A stretch of DNA of 64,000 nucleotides, taken from contig NZ_BMFZ01000014.1 of assembly GCF_014639435.1 (NCBI RefSeq), forward strand, positions 1 through 64,000. Direction: 5' to 3'. The notes under the pieces are model-generated. The model ran no database searches and was not told the origin of the DNA. It saw only the letters and a list, made by a program, of their open reading frames with translations. The position numbers and the translations under genes were made by a program. The DNA is from Hafnia psychrotolerans (GTDB taxonomy: Bacteria; Pseudomonadota; Gammaproteobacteria; Enterobacterales; Enterobacteriaceae). Within the stretch, counting starts at the first letter, position 1; the number at the start of each line of letters is the position of its first letter. Below, piece after piece: positions 28,830 through 37,022 of this stretch.

Positions 28830-28991
28830 TTAATCAAGAGTTGTTGATAGTTCCACAAGGTCAAAATATTCGTACGCTCTCAATTCATCATTTGATCTTT
28901 TCTTTGAGACCCAAGATATACTTAAAAAATTATGTAAATTCTTTTCATTATTGATTCCACCGGCGTAGTAATCATATTCCTTATAGAAAGT
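28830..28991 (-). pseudogene. Remnant of an unidentified AT-rich gene
   Basis: An open stretch of 53 codons on the minus strand with no ATG and a stop just ahead of it. It reads EYDYYAGGINNEKNLHNFL and ends YEYFDLVELSTTLD. Amino-acid make-up is protein-like and AT-rich, similar to the immunity genes of the CDI locus. It lies downstream of the small Xre-type regulator gene in the same direction. I do not recognise the family; it is probably the end of a decayed gene. Confidence 0.4.
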
Positions 28992-29033
28992 TCATTTCAA
29001 AAAGTTAGAATGATGTTATTGAAAAATAATGAG

Positions 29034-29264
29034 TTACTTGAAAATTTTCTCGAGCGTTTCGAGAGCATTAACGCCCAAGAGTCGCGCAATGTGGGCGAAT
29101 TCAACCACATCTAATCTCCGCTCACCATTTTCAAACTTCGCTACAAATGATTGATGTTTTCCCAGCATCTCAGCGAGTTGTATCTGCGTCATTCCTTTAG
29201 CTTGTCTGGCTTTTTTCAACAGGCCAATGACTTCCTGATAATCACGATCATAGATTGATGCCAT
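29034..29264 (-). CDS. Small Xre/Cro-type HTH regulator
   Basis: A 76-residue DNA-binding protein made of little more than one HTH_3 domain (residues ~11-66): LKKARQAKGMTQIQLAEMLG is helix 1-2 and HQSFVAKFENGERRLDVVEF contains the recognition helix. The ATG at 29264 follows a TTG that also lies in frame. Such single-domain regulators are often antitoxins or phage-type repressors; here the gene downstream is only a remnant, so any partner is lost. A promoter should lie in the AT-rich 29265-29350 stretch. Confidence 0.8.
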   Translation of the reverse strand: MASIYDRDYQEVIGLLKKARQAKGMTQIQLAEMLGKHQSFVAKFENGERRLDVVEFAHIARLLGVNALETLEKIFK

Positions 29265-29385
29265 CAAAAATACTCGTCATAAAAAATCCCAAAAACGAAT
29301 ATCTTCTCTTTACTGTAATATCCCAAAACAGGATAATTGATTGCGTTAAACTCTCTCTTATCATTTGCATGAAAAGGACATCATC

Positions 29386-29580
29386 ATGAAAACCAAATCT
29401 CTACGTACCGACTGGCATCAGGCCGACATCATTGCTTCACTGCGTAACGTGGTACTACGCTGGCGGCGGTTTCGCGCGCAGCGGGGCTGAGTTCTTCGAC
29501 ATTAGCTAATGCGTTGTCCCGCTCATGGCCGAAAGGGGAGAAGATTATTGCCGAAGCGCTGGATGTGAACCCAGCCATGA
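29386..29580 (+). pseudogene. Ner/SfsB-like regulator gene, frameshifted
   Basis: Starts with ATG 29386 and reads MKTKSLRTDWHQADIIASLR, then stops early. One frame over, from about 29445, it continues RGTTLAAVSRAAGLSSSTLA and SRSWPKGEKIIAEALDVNPA. Together this is a Ner/Nlp/SfsB-type DNA-binding protein (W-H-x-A-D-I-I start, HTH with LSSSTLANAL, W-P-K-GE). The usual end after NPA is replaced by unrelated sequence, so the gene is broken both by a frameshift near 29442 and by loss of its last codons. Confidence 0.75.
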
Positions 29581-29625
29581 ATACCCATCAAACTGTGATC
29601 TCTTTCATATTCCTGACCTATATGT

Positions 29626-29640
29626 CTATACAACTATACA
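29626..29640. promoter_or_regulatory. Operator-like repeat upstream of the PTS gene
   Basis: CTATACA occurs twice in tandem one base apart (29626-29632 and 29634-29640), about 60 bases before the PTS start codon. CTATACAA also occurs, inverted, in the palindrome upstream of the gntR-type gene (32106-32129). This makes it a candidate binding site for that regulator. Confidence 0.5.
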
Positions 29641-29698
29641 TTCAGTGACTTTACTCAATGAATGGCGTTTTTTTCGCCAATTGACTAAGGGGATAGGG

Positions 29699-31297
29699 AT
29701 GATGAAATTAGGCAGCAAAATCCACGACTTGGGTAAAGCGCTGATGACGCCGATTTCGGTGATCGCGGCGGCGGGGATTTTCCTCGGATTGGCAGCGGCG
29801 TTACAAAACCCGGCAGTAACCGGTGAATCTTTTGCACAAATAAAATCCCTGCAACTCATTATCGGTTTTATCCGCCAGGTTTCTGGTGCGCTGTTTGCCA
29901 ACTTACCGCTGTTTTTCGCGGTAGCTACGGCGATGGGGCTGGCCAATGCAGAGAAAGCGACGGCCGCTTTTGCCGCCGTGATTGGCTTTGTTGGTCTGCA
30001 TGTGGGGGTGAATTATAGTCTGTTGGTGCAGAACATCACGCCAGAGACCATCACCATTGCCAAACTTACCGCCAAAGGCATGACAGAAAGTGATGCGATG
30101 ATTTACGCGGCGGAGTTCACCAAAACGCTGGGGATTTTCACTTATAACATGAGCGTGCTGGGCGGGGTTTTGGTGGGGTTAATCACCATGTGGCTGCATA
30201 ACCGCTTCTATACCATTGTACTGCCGACGGCTATCGCCTTTTTCGGTGGACGGCGTTTGGTGCCGATTGTGACGATATTGGTGCTGCCGATTGTTGGGGT
30301 CCTGATGTCACTGATCTGGCCGACGGTTGCGCAGGGAATACAATGGATCGGTGAGTTGATTGGCCGCACCGGCGAGATGGGCACTTTTATTTATGCGACG
30401 TCTGAACGGTTGCTGATCCCGACCGGTTTACATCACATCATTAATGAAACCGTGCGCTTTACGCCGATTGGCGGTGTCACCACGGTCGATAATCAGACCA
30501 TTGTGGGTGCCCTAAATATTTTTAACGCTTCCCTGTCCGATCCCGGCGCGATAAGCGATTCGGTGACTCAGCAGGCCACCCGTTTTCTGGCGCAGGGCAA
30601 AATCCCGGTGATGATGTTTGGGCTGCCAGCCGCTGCGCTGGCGATGTATCACTGTGCCCGGCCTGAGCATAAAGGGCGGGTAAAAGCGCTGATGCTGGCG
30701 GGGGCGTTAGCCTCTTTCACCACCGGTATTACCGAACCGCTGGAGTTCTGTTTCATCTTTGTCTCGCCGTTACTGTATGTCATGCATGCCGTGCTGACCG
30801 GTCTTTCATTTGTGCTAATGCAGATGCTGCATGTGATGATTGGGAATGTTCAAGGTGGGGCGATTGACTTCCTGATCTTCGGGGTACTGGGTGGAGCGAA
30901 AACGCACTGGTGGTATTCGTTGTTCCTTGGGATCATTTATGCGCCACTCTATTACTTCAGTTTCCGCTGGGTGATCCTGCGTATGCAGATAAAAACGCCG
31001 GGCCGTGAGGATGAAAACGATGCCGATGAGCGCGCCGCACCTGCGCAGGGTAACGAGAAGACTAAAAATATTATTGTCGGTCTGGGTGGGGAAGGGAATA
31101 TTTCACAAGTCGACTGCTGCTTTACCCGTTTACGGGTGAAGGTTAAAGATATGGCACAGGTTCAGGATGATACTTTATTAAAAACGGGAGCGATGGGGGT
31201 GAAACGGGTGACGGAAAATGATGTGCATGTGATTTACGGTCCACAGGTTGAACAGGTGGCTAACCTGGTCAAAGCCCAACTTTCAGGTATTGCTTAA
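29699..31297 (+). CDS. PTS EIICB sugar transporter (glucose/maltose-glucoside type)
   Basis: Phosphotransferase-system permease that imports and phosphorylates a sugar. The ATG at 29699 (or 29702) is chosen because AAGGGGAT precedes it and the protein then starts MMKLGSKIHDLGKALMTPIS, the normal EIIC start; the frame is open further upstream but unlike the family. EIIC (about 1-420) has the ERLLIPTGLHHI and GITEPLEF motifs; EIIB (about 455-530) has the phospho-Cys in DCCFTRLRVKVKD. Length and order match MalX/GlvC-type IICB proteins. No EIIA domain or hydrolase gene is present, so it must use a shared EIIA (such as Crr) and the sugar is unknown. A GntR-family regulator gene converges from downstream. 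Confidence 0.9.
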   Translation: MMKLGSKIHDLGKALMTPISVIAAAGIFLGLAAALQNPAVTGESFAQIKSLQLIIGFIRQVSGALFANLPLFFAVATAMGLANAEKATAAFAAVIGFVGLHVGVNYSLLVQNITPETITIAKLTAKGMTESDAMIYAAEFTKTLGIFTYNMSVLGGVLVGLITMWLHNRFYTIVLPTAIAFFGGRRLVPIVTILVLPIVGVLMSLIWPTVAQGIQWIGELIGRTGEMGTFIYATSERLLIPTGLHHIINETVRFTPIGGVTTVDNQTIVGALNIFNASLSDPGAISDSVTQQATRFLAQGKIPVMMFGLPAAALAMYHCARPEHKGRVKALMLAGALASFTTGITEPLEFCFIFVSPLLYVMHAVLTGLSFVLMQMLHVMIGNVQGGAIDFLIFGVLGGAKTHWWYSLFLGIIYAPLYYFSFRWVILRMQIKTPGREDENDADERAAPAQGNEKTKNIIVGLGGEGNISQVDCCFTRLRVKVKDMAQVQDDTLLKTGAMGVKRVTENDVHVIYGPQVEQVANLVKAQLSGIA

Positions 31298-31311
31298 TAC
31301 TTCTGTCTACA

Positions 31312-31352
31312 GCCAAAGCTGGCCAACAGGTCAGCTTTGGCCTTTGTTTTTG
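31312..31352 (+). terminator. Terminator of the PTS gene
   Basis: Arms GCCAAAGCTG (31312-31321) and CAGCTTTGGC (31332-31341), followed by CTTTGTTTTT. It lies after the PTS stop and overlaps the last codons of the convergent regulator gene. Confidence 0.8.
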
Positions 31353-32083
31353 ACGACGGCACGGATACTGAAATTGTAGTGCTGTTGGTTGTAATAGACA
31401 TCAGAGACTTCAAACAGCGTACCGTCAGTGAATTCAGCCACGGCGCGTGAGTGCAGTACCGGCTCATCACGCGATAGATTCAGCACCAAACGAATTTGAT
31501 TCGAAGGCAATTCGGCCGATATCTGCTTATTACTCCCCAGCGGGTCATAACCTTTCGAACGCAGATAAGCGTATTTCGACGTGGTCAGCGCCTGGCGGGT
31601 CATATCCGGGAACAGATCTGCCAGCAGCCAGCACTGTTCGTAAACAAAAGGTTCCTGGCCGAGCAAACGTAACCTAACCATAAAATGCAGTGCGGTACCC
31701 ACTGGCACATTGAGCGCGGTGGCAATATCGATGTCTGCAGCGATTTGTTTGAACTCTAACACCCGGTTTTCTATGGGCTGGTTGATTTCGATGGCCAGTT
31801 CACTGGCGGTGAGATGGCGGTCGAGGGGAAGATTCACTTTGCTGATTTTGCTTTTTTTGACCACAAAAGTCCCCCGGCCACGAAAACGCGCCACTTGCCC
31901 CTGACGTACCAGGTAGTCCACCGCTTTACGCGCTGTCATACGAGAAACACCATAAATTTCGCACAGCGCGGCTTCGGTGGGAATAGCATCTCCGGGTTGG
32001 AAATCACCCGCATTAATCTTTTCAGTAAGCTGTTGTTCTATCTGTAAATAAAGTGGAACGAACGAGGTTTTGTCGATTTTCAT
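31331..32083 (-). CDS. GntR-family (HutC/UTRA) transcriptional regulator
   Basis: A 250-residue repressor-type protein. The N-terminal winged HTH (about 1-70) has PLYLQIEQQLTEKINAGDFQ, PTEAALCEIYGVSRMTARKA and RGRGTFV, the GntR signature; the rest (about 85-240) is a UTRA effector-binding domain ending in YNQQHYNFSIRAV. UTRA regulators usually sense sugar phosphates or similar ligands. The gene converges with the PTS permease gene, and matching operator-like sequences lie upstream of both, so it probably controls sugar uptake and itself. Confidence 0.9.
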   Translation of the reverse strand: MKIDKTSFVPLYLQIEQQLTEKINAGDFQPGDAIPTEAALCEIYGVSRMTARKAVDYLVRQGQVARFRGRGTFVVKKSKISKVNLPLDRHLTASELAIEINQPIENRVLEFKQIAADIDIATALNVPVGTALHFMVRLRLLGQEPFVYEQCWLLADLFPDMTRQALTTSKYAYLRSKGYDPLGSNKQISAELPSNQIRLVLNLSRDEPVLHSRAVAEFTDGTLFEVSDVYYNQQHYNFSIRAVVKNKGQS

Positions 32084-32105
32084 CAGGCCTCCGATTATCT
32101 GTGTA

Positions 32106-32129
32106 AATTGTATAGCCAGGTATACAATT
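32106..32129. promoter_or_regulatory. Palindromic operator candidate upstream of gntR-type gene
   Basis: A perfect 9-bp inverted repeat AATTGTATA (32106-32114) and TATACAATT (32121-32129) with a 6-base spacer, 23 bases upstream of the regulator start. Size and symmetry suit a HutC-type dimer, and part of it recurs before the PTS gene. Confidence 0.65.
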
Positions 32130-32194
32130 GAACAAATTTAAAGCGAGGATCTGTGCGCTGGGATGGGTTTTAGGACCGGGCCGGAAGTGAAAAT

Positions 32195-32220
32195 AACCAA
32201 ACCCCGACAGGGGTTTGGTT
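32195..32220 (-). terminator. Terminator of the ABC exporter gene
   Basis: An 11-bp perfect stem, AACCAAACCCC and GGGGTTTGGTT around GACA, just after the stop of the ABC transporter gene on the minus strand, followed there by ATTTTC. Confidence 0.8.
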
Positions 32221-32228
32221 AGCGGTAT

Positions 32229-33968
32229 TTACTCGGGCAGTAATGCGGAGGAGGAGAATTGGCTGCAGCCATCTTCCTGGCTTTTGAAGCGCCAGCAATG
32301 CTGATGATATTTTGCCACGCTGTTACGGTGCGCGACGCTGATCACTGAGGTTTCAGGCAATTCGCTGACCAGCAGACTGTACATACGTTGCTCGGTTTCG
32401 TCATCCAGTGCGCTGGTGGCTTCATCGAGGAATAAAATAGCCGGCTGGATCAGCAATGCTCGTGCGAACGAGAGACGTTGCTGTTCTCCCGGCGACAGGC
32501 GTTGGCTCCAGTTGGCGTAATCATCCAGTACACTTTGCAGGTGTGGCAGGCAGCACTGCTCAAGCACGTTGTTAAGCTGGTCATCCGTGTAGTCGCGACT
32601 GGAATCTGGATAACTCAGCGCTTCGCGCAGTGTGCCAATGGGGATGTAACTACGCTGTGGCAGGAAAAGATGACTTTTACCGGCGGCAAGATGAATGCGG
32701 CCAGTGCCGTAAGGCCATATTCCGGCAATGGCGCGCAGCAGCGTAGATTTACCGCAGCCGGAAGGACCGGCAATCAGCACGCGTTCACCGGCCTTAAGGT
32801 TGGCGGAAACGTTGCAAAATAGCGGGCTGCCATTGGGGAGTTTTAGCGTAAGATCATCGAGTTGCAGATCGACCTTCTCTGACTCAATCACGCTGATACC
32901 ACGGGGTTGGCCGTTAACCTGATCGATGGCGGCATTGAAACCAGCCAGACGGTTGACGCAAGCTTTCCAACTCGCGAGATCGGTAAATGCATTGATAAAC
33001 CAGGAGAGCGAACCCTGTACCTGGCCGAAAGCCGAGGCAATCTGCATCAGTGCGCCCATCTGAATCGCGCCGGAGAAATAGCGCGGTGAGGCCACCAGAA
33101 TAGGGAATATATTAGCAAACTGGGCGTAGAAGGTTGACGCTACGTTGAGGTTACGCGTGACCTTCATAATTGACCACCAGTTGGTCTTTATTGAATCAAA
33201 CTTGCCCGACAACTGCTCACGTTCGCTTTTCTCTCCGTGATAAAGGGCAATCGCATCGCTGTTTTCTCGAACACGGATCAGACCAAAACGGAAGTTTGCT
33301 TCGAACCACTCTTGGTTAAATCCAAGGCGAACCAACGGTTTACCCACCCACCAAACGATGACTGAGCCGACAATGGCATACAGCAGCGCAAACCACAGCA
33401 TATAGCCTGGAATGGTGATCTCATGCGAAAAGAGGGCAAAGGTCAGCGGCCCGCTGATTGACCACAGAATAAATACGAAAGAGAACAGTGTGACGACGCT
33501 GGATAACAGACCCAGCATCAGCGACAACGTACCACTGGTCAGCGCGTTAAGATCGTCGGAAATACGCTGGTCTGGGTTATCAACCTGATGCTGATACTCC
33601 GTATAATAATAGGCGTGATTACCCAGCCACTTGTCCATATACTCTTCGGTCATCCAACGGCGCCAGCTCATTTGCAGGCCCTGTGTCAGATAGACTTTAT
33701 AGATGGCAATGACGATAAAGATCAGCGCCAGCCAGGTAAATTTAAACAACTGGGCTTTGAACACCGGATAGTTTCTGTTTTGCAGAGCATCGTAAAACAC
33801 CCGGCTCCATTCATTGAATTGGACGCTGAGGTAGACGCTAGCCAGTGAAAGGATAATGATCATGGTCAACAGGCCCCATGCACGCCATTTTTCTTCGGAG
33901 AGCCAATAAGGCTTAATGAGTTGCCAGACGGCACGCCATGGTGCCGATTTCCCAGGTTTATTAGTCAT
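32229..33968 (-). CDS. yddA: ABC transporter, fused permease/ATPase (YddA/SbmA-BacA type)
   Basis: A 579-residue half-transporter. The membrane part (1 to ~330) is of the SbmA/BacA type: VYLSVQFNEWSRVFYDALQN and DNPDQRISDD are family landmarks, with about six helices. The ATPase part (~365-560) has Walker A GPSGCGKST, signature LSPGEQQR and Walker B AILFLDEATSALD, then the switch His in VAHR. It resembles E. coli YddA in size and order. Substrate is unknown; relatives move peptides or vitamin B12-like compounds. It stands alone with its own terminator. Confidence 0.88.
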   Translation of the reverse strand: MTNKPGKSAPWRAVWQLIKPYWLSEEKWRAWGLLTMIIILSLASVYLSVQFNEWSRVFYDALQNRNYPVFKAQLFKFTWLALIFIVIAIYKVYLTQGLQMSWRRWMTEEYMDKWLGNHAYYYTEYQHQVDNPDQRISDDLNALTSGTLSLMLGLLSSVVTLFSFVFILWSISGPLTFALFSHEITIPGYMLWFALLYAIVGSVIVWWVGKPLVRLGFNQEWFEANFRFGLIRVRENSDAIALYHGEKSEREQLSGKFDSIKTNWWSIMKVTRNLNVASTFYAQFANIFPILVASPRYFSGAIQMGALMQIASAFGQVQGSLSWFINAFTDLASWKACVNRLAGFNAAIDQVNGQPRGISVIESEKVDLQLDDLTLKLPNGSPLFCNVSANLKAGERVLIAGPSGCGKSTLLRAIAGIWPYGTGRIHLAAGKSHLFLPQRSYIPIGTLREALSYPDSSRDYTDDQLNNVLEQCCLPHLQSVLDDYANWSQRLSPGEQQRLSFARALLIQPAILFLDEATSALDDETEQRMYSLLVSELPETSVISVAHRNSVAKYHQHCWRFKSQEDGCSQFSSSALLPE

Positions 33969-34109
33969 AATTGCCGTGTTTCAAAGAGTTAAAGGGAGAA
34001 TGAATCATCATCCCAGAATGAGCGAACCAGCGCGAGAGGGCAATCGCACACATGTAAGGATGTTTTTCCTGCGGTAAAGTTCAATTCCGCACTTAGAAAA
34101 GGGGTTTTG

Positions 34110-34826
34110 ATGAAAGTCGCGTTGAGTTTACTGCTGATCGTCGGCGGGTCGGTCAGCTTTCAGGCATTGGCGAAGATCGATGAACCCGACATCAACGGCG
34201 ACTGTGTGAAAGCCGGTATTTATGCTTCCGCCGGAAAAGTGGCTTATCAGCAGGGCGAGTACGACAAAGCACGAGAAGTCTTTCGCGATCAGGTGGCGTG
34301 GAGTGAATTCTGCCACAAGCCGCAGGACAGTATCGCTACTGCTTATAACAACATTGCGCTGACCTATATTCGTCAGGGGCAGTACCGCAAAGCGAAAGCC
34401 TGGTTGATGTTGGCGCCGGATAATAAGAAATCCCAATACAATCTCAGTCAGATCAAACCTAAGCTTGATGCCCTGCCAGCCGCCGCCAGCGCGGCGGGGG
34501 AGTATTGGCAATATGCCGGTTACGGTAGTTGGAATGAAGTCGACGTTCACGCGGAAGAGGCTCAGTTCAGGATTGATTTCAGCGGAATGTATATGGGACT
34601 GATGTCACTCTACTACGGCCCGAACACCGGTGAGTTCTCGGTGGTGACGACAATAAAAGAGGGGAAAGCCCTGTACCGCCAAGCCGATGACAAAAATGCC
34701 GGTGGCGGGCAATGCTTGGTCAGCATGGATTTCGTGGCCGAACAGGTTAATCTGCATACTACAGGTGAATGCGGTTTTGGCATGAACGTGCAGGCCGAAG
34801 GGCCTTTCGTTAGAGTGTCACCATAA
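34110..34826 (+). CDS. Periplasmic TPR-repeat protein
   Basis: A 238-residue exported protein. The ATG at 34110 follows AAAAGGGG at good spacing; an in-frame TTG just before it is unlikely. Signal peptide of about 21 residues ends QALA/KIDEP. Residues ~35-105 form two TPR-like units (YASAGKVAYQQGEYDKAREV; ATAYNNIALTYIRQGQYRKA). The second half (~130-238) is a beta-rich domain with no family I recognise. No operon partner. TPR regions bind other proteins; the partner is unknown. Confidence 0.75.
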   Translation: MKVALSLLLIVGGSVSFQALAKIDEPDINGDCVKAGIYASAGKVAYQQGEYDKAREVFRDQVAWSEFCHKPQDSIATAYNNIALTYIRQGQYRKAKAWLMLAPDNKKSQYNLSQIKPKLDALPAAASAAGEYWQYAGYGSWNEVDVHAEEAQFRIDFSGMYMGLMSLYYGPNTGEFSVVTTIKEGKALYRQADDKNAGGGQCLVSMDFVAEQVNLHTTGECGFGMNVQAEGPFVRVSP

Positions 34827-34850
34827 CTTTCTGATGTTTTCCCCTCTTCT

Positions 34851-34884
34851 CCTTAACCCTCCAGATTGTCGCGGAGGGTTAAGG
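34851..34884. terminator. Bidirectional terminator
   Basis: A perfect 12-bp stem CCTTAACCCTCC and GGAGGGTTAAGG with a 10-base loop between the converging TPR and MBL-fold genes. Confidence 0.8.
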
Positions 34885-34916
34885 TTGTCCATACAGCAAT
34901 AGTAAGAATCGAAAGT

Positions 34917-35786
34917 TTATTGCGGCCACTTCATTTCGCCCTTCAATACTTTGGCGCTCATCAGCAGTGATGAATCATCCTTCAGTTCCGGGTAATGACC
35001 TTTCATCGCGGCAATGAGCGCGGAGGAGTCTTTGGTTTTTGGCAGCTCTTGTTCCAGCGTCAGCAAATAGTCTTTAGTGAATTTAACGGACACCAACGTG
35101 TGCGGTGCGCCCGGCAGGAAATGTCCTGGCACGACAGTAGAGGGTTTCAGTGCAGCAATCTGATCCAGCGCGGCAACCCATTGCTTGCGAGATTCCACCG
35201 TTTGGTTATCAGCCACCCACAGATGCATATTATTACCATCGACCAGCACGCCGCCGACAACGGCTTTCAGCGATGGGATCCACACGAAGGTACGATCAGC
35301 GACCTGGCCTTTCACTTCGAATTTCTTGCCTTCCAACTCAAAACTGTTGCCTTTAAGGGCTTGTGGAACAATCACAGTTTTCGGTGCATTGTCTTTTAAC
35401 TGCGGGCCCCAGAAGGCCATTTTACCTTGTTTGGTGGCGTTGATTTCATCGATAGTCGCCTGAGTCGCAAGGATCTTAGCCCGCGGGAAAGCGGCGTGGA
35501 TCACATCCAGACCGAAGTAGTAATCAGGATCTGATTGGCTGATATACACCGTGGTCAGGTTCTTGCCGCTGGCTTTAATCTTCTCAACCAGTTTTTCTGC
35601 GTCATTGCGCTGGAACTGTGCGTCGATTAACACCGCGTCTTTTTCTCCGGTGATGATTTCAGACGACACCGGGAAGATGCTGGCCTCACCCGGATTATAG
35701 ACTTCCATTTTTAACGCAGCGGCATTGGCGGCCAGGCTGGTGCCGAGTAATAACGCGGCGGTCAGGGCTAAGGTGTTCAGGCGCAT
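34917..35786 (-). CDS. Exported MBL-fold protein with a degraded metal site
   Basis: A 289-residue metallo-beta-lactamase-fold protein with a signal peptide (cleavage about ANA/AALK). The fold is shown by VLIDAQF, YISQSDPDYYFGLDVIHAAF, GGVLVDGNNMHLW and PSTVVPGHFLPG. In active members the loop after the third strand reads HxHxDH; here it reads SQSDPDYY, so three His ligands are replaced, while the later His in VPGHF is kept. It may bind metal poorly or have another role; similar variants are common as exported MBL proteins. Divergent from a LysR gene that probably regulates it. Confidence 0.85.
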   Translation of the reverse strand: MRLNTLALTAALLLGTSLAANAAALKMEVYNPGEASIFPVSSEIITGEKDAVLIDAQFQRNDAEKLVEKIKASGKNLTTVYISQSDPDYYFGLDVIHAAFPRAKILATQATIDEINATKQGKMAFWGPQLKDNAPKTVIVPQALKGNSFELEGKKFEVKGQVADRTFVWIPSLKAVVGGVLVDGNNMHLWVADNQTVESRKQWVAALDQIAALKPSTVVPGHFLPGAPHTLVSVKFTKDYLLTLEQELPKTKDSSALIAAMKGHYPELKDDSSLLMSAKVLKGEMKWPQ

Positions 35787-35912
35787 AAAATTTCCTCAGA
35801 GACGGTAACAAAGTAAAATAATAACGTTTGGTAAGCACATACTCTACGTTGCATAGTGCGGGAGAAAAACCGGATAATGCGCAACTGTTTGTTGCGTAAA
35901 TCGGATCAATCT

Positions 35913-36821
35913 ATGGACAGAATTACCGCTGCTGAAGTTTTTGTCGCCATTGTCGAACGCGGCAGTATGGTCAGTGCCGCTGAGTCGCTGAATATGTCAC
36001 GGGCGATGGTGACGCGCTATTTATCTGAAATGGAAAAATGGTCAGGTGCACGTCTGCTGCACCGCTCGACCCGCAAATTGAGTCTCACGGATGCCGGTGA
36101 AAACACGCTGACACGCTGCCGTAAAATGTTGGCGGTGGCAGCGGAGATGGTCAGCGTCGGGGAAAGTCAGAACGACGCTTTGCACGGATTACTTCGCCTG
36201 AGTTGTTCGCAATCTTTCGGTCAGGGAGCGGTGGTGATCGCCGTGGCCGAGTTTTTGCGCCGTCATCCGCAAGTCAGCATCGATCTGCAACTGGAGAGCC
36301 GGGCGATCAATCTGGTGGAAGATCGCATCGATCTGGCGCTGCGCATCACCAACGATCTTGATCCCAACTTGATAGCCCGCCCGCTGGCGCAGTGTCCGTC
36401 AGTCGTGTGCGCGGCACCGGCCTATCTGGCAGCGCACGGCACGCCGCAACAACCTCAGGATTTAACATTGCACAACTGTCTGACGTACAGCTATTTCAGC
36501 AAAAGTCTGTGGCAGTTTGAGCGCGATGGCGAGAAAACGGCAATCCCCGTCAGTGGTAATCTCAGCGCCAATGAATCACTGGTGCTACTGACCGGCGCGG
36601 TGGAAGGTGCAGGCATTGTGATGCAACCTTATTACTCTGCTGCACCGCTGGTTGCCAGTGGACAATTGGTGACGCTGCTGTCGCAGTGGCAACCGCAAAA
36701 GATGGGCATTTATGCGATTTACGCTTCTCGTCGGCAAATGCCCGCTGCGCTGCGGGCGTTGCTGGACTTTTTGGTGGTGTGGTTTGCGGAGCACCCACAG
36801 CTGGTTATCACTGAGTACTGA
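35913..36821 (+). CDS. LysR-family regulator
   Basis: A 302-residue LTTR. The ATG at 35913 gives the usual start MDRITAAEVFVAIVERGSM; the longer GTG frame from 35856 adds unlike residues. N-terminal winged HTH (1-60; AAESLNMSRAMVTRYLSEME, RLLHRSTRKLSLTDAG), then a substrate-binding-type effector domain (90-300). It is divergent from the MBL-fold gene across 126 bases, the classical layout for an LTTR and its target. Effector unknown. Confidence 0.9.
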   Translation: MDRITAAEVFVAIVERGSMVSAAESLNMSRAMVTRYLSEMEKWSGARLLHRSTRKLSLTDAGENTLTRCRKMLAVAAEMVSVGESQNDALHGLLRLSCSQSFGQGAVVIAVAEFLRRHPQVSIDLQLESRAINLVEDRIDLALRITNDLDPNLIARPLAQCPSVVCAAPAYLAAHGTPQQPQDLTLHNCLTYSYFSKSLWQFERDGEKTAIPVSGNLSANESLVLLTGAVEGAGIVMQPYYSAAPLVASGQLVTLLSQWQPQKMGIYAIYASRRQMPAALRALLDFLVVWFAEHPQLVITEY

Positions 36822-37022
36822 AAAATAGTCTGGTTGATGCTGTCGGCGCTATTTTTTAAAACCGTTTACCCACATTTTCATAACCCTTAAACATCATTGA
36901 GTTAATCCAAATTACATGGCAATTTGTGCCATCGTCACTGGTCAAAAGTGTGATCTGCGTGGTATTTCTGTGCTGCTATGAAACATTCTTCTAACAATAA
37001 TAGATAAACCACGGGGAATTTT

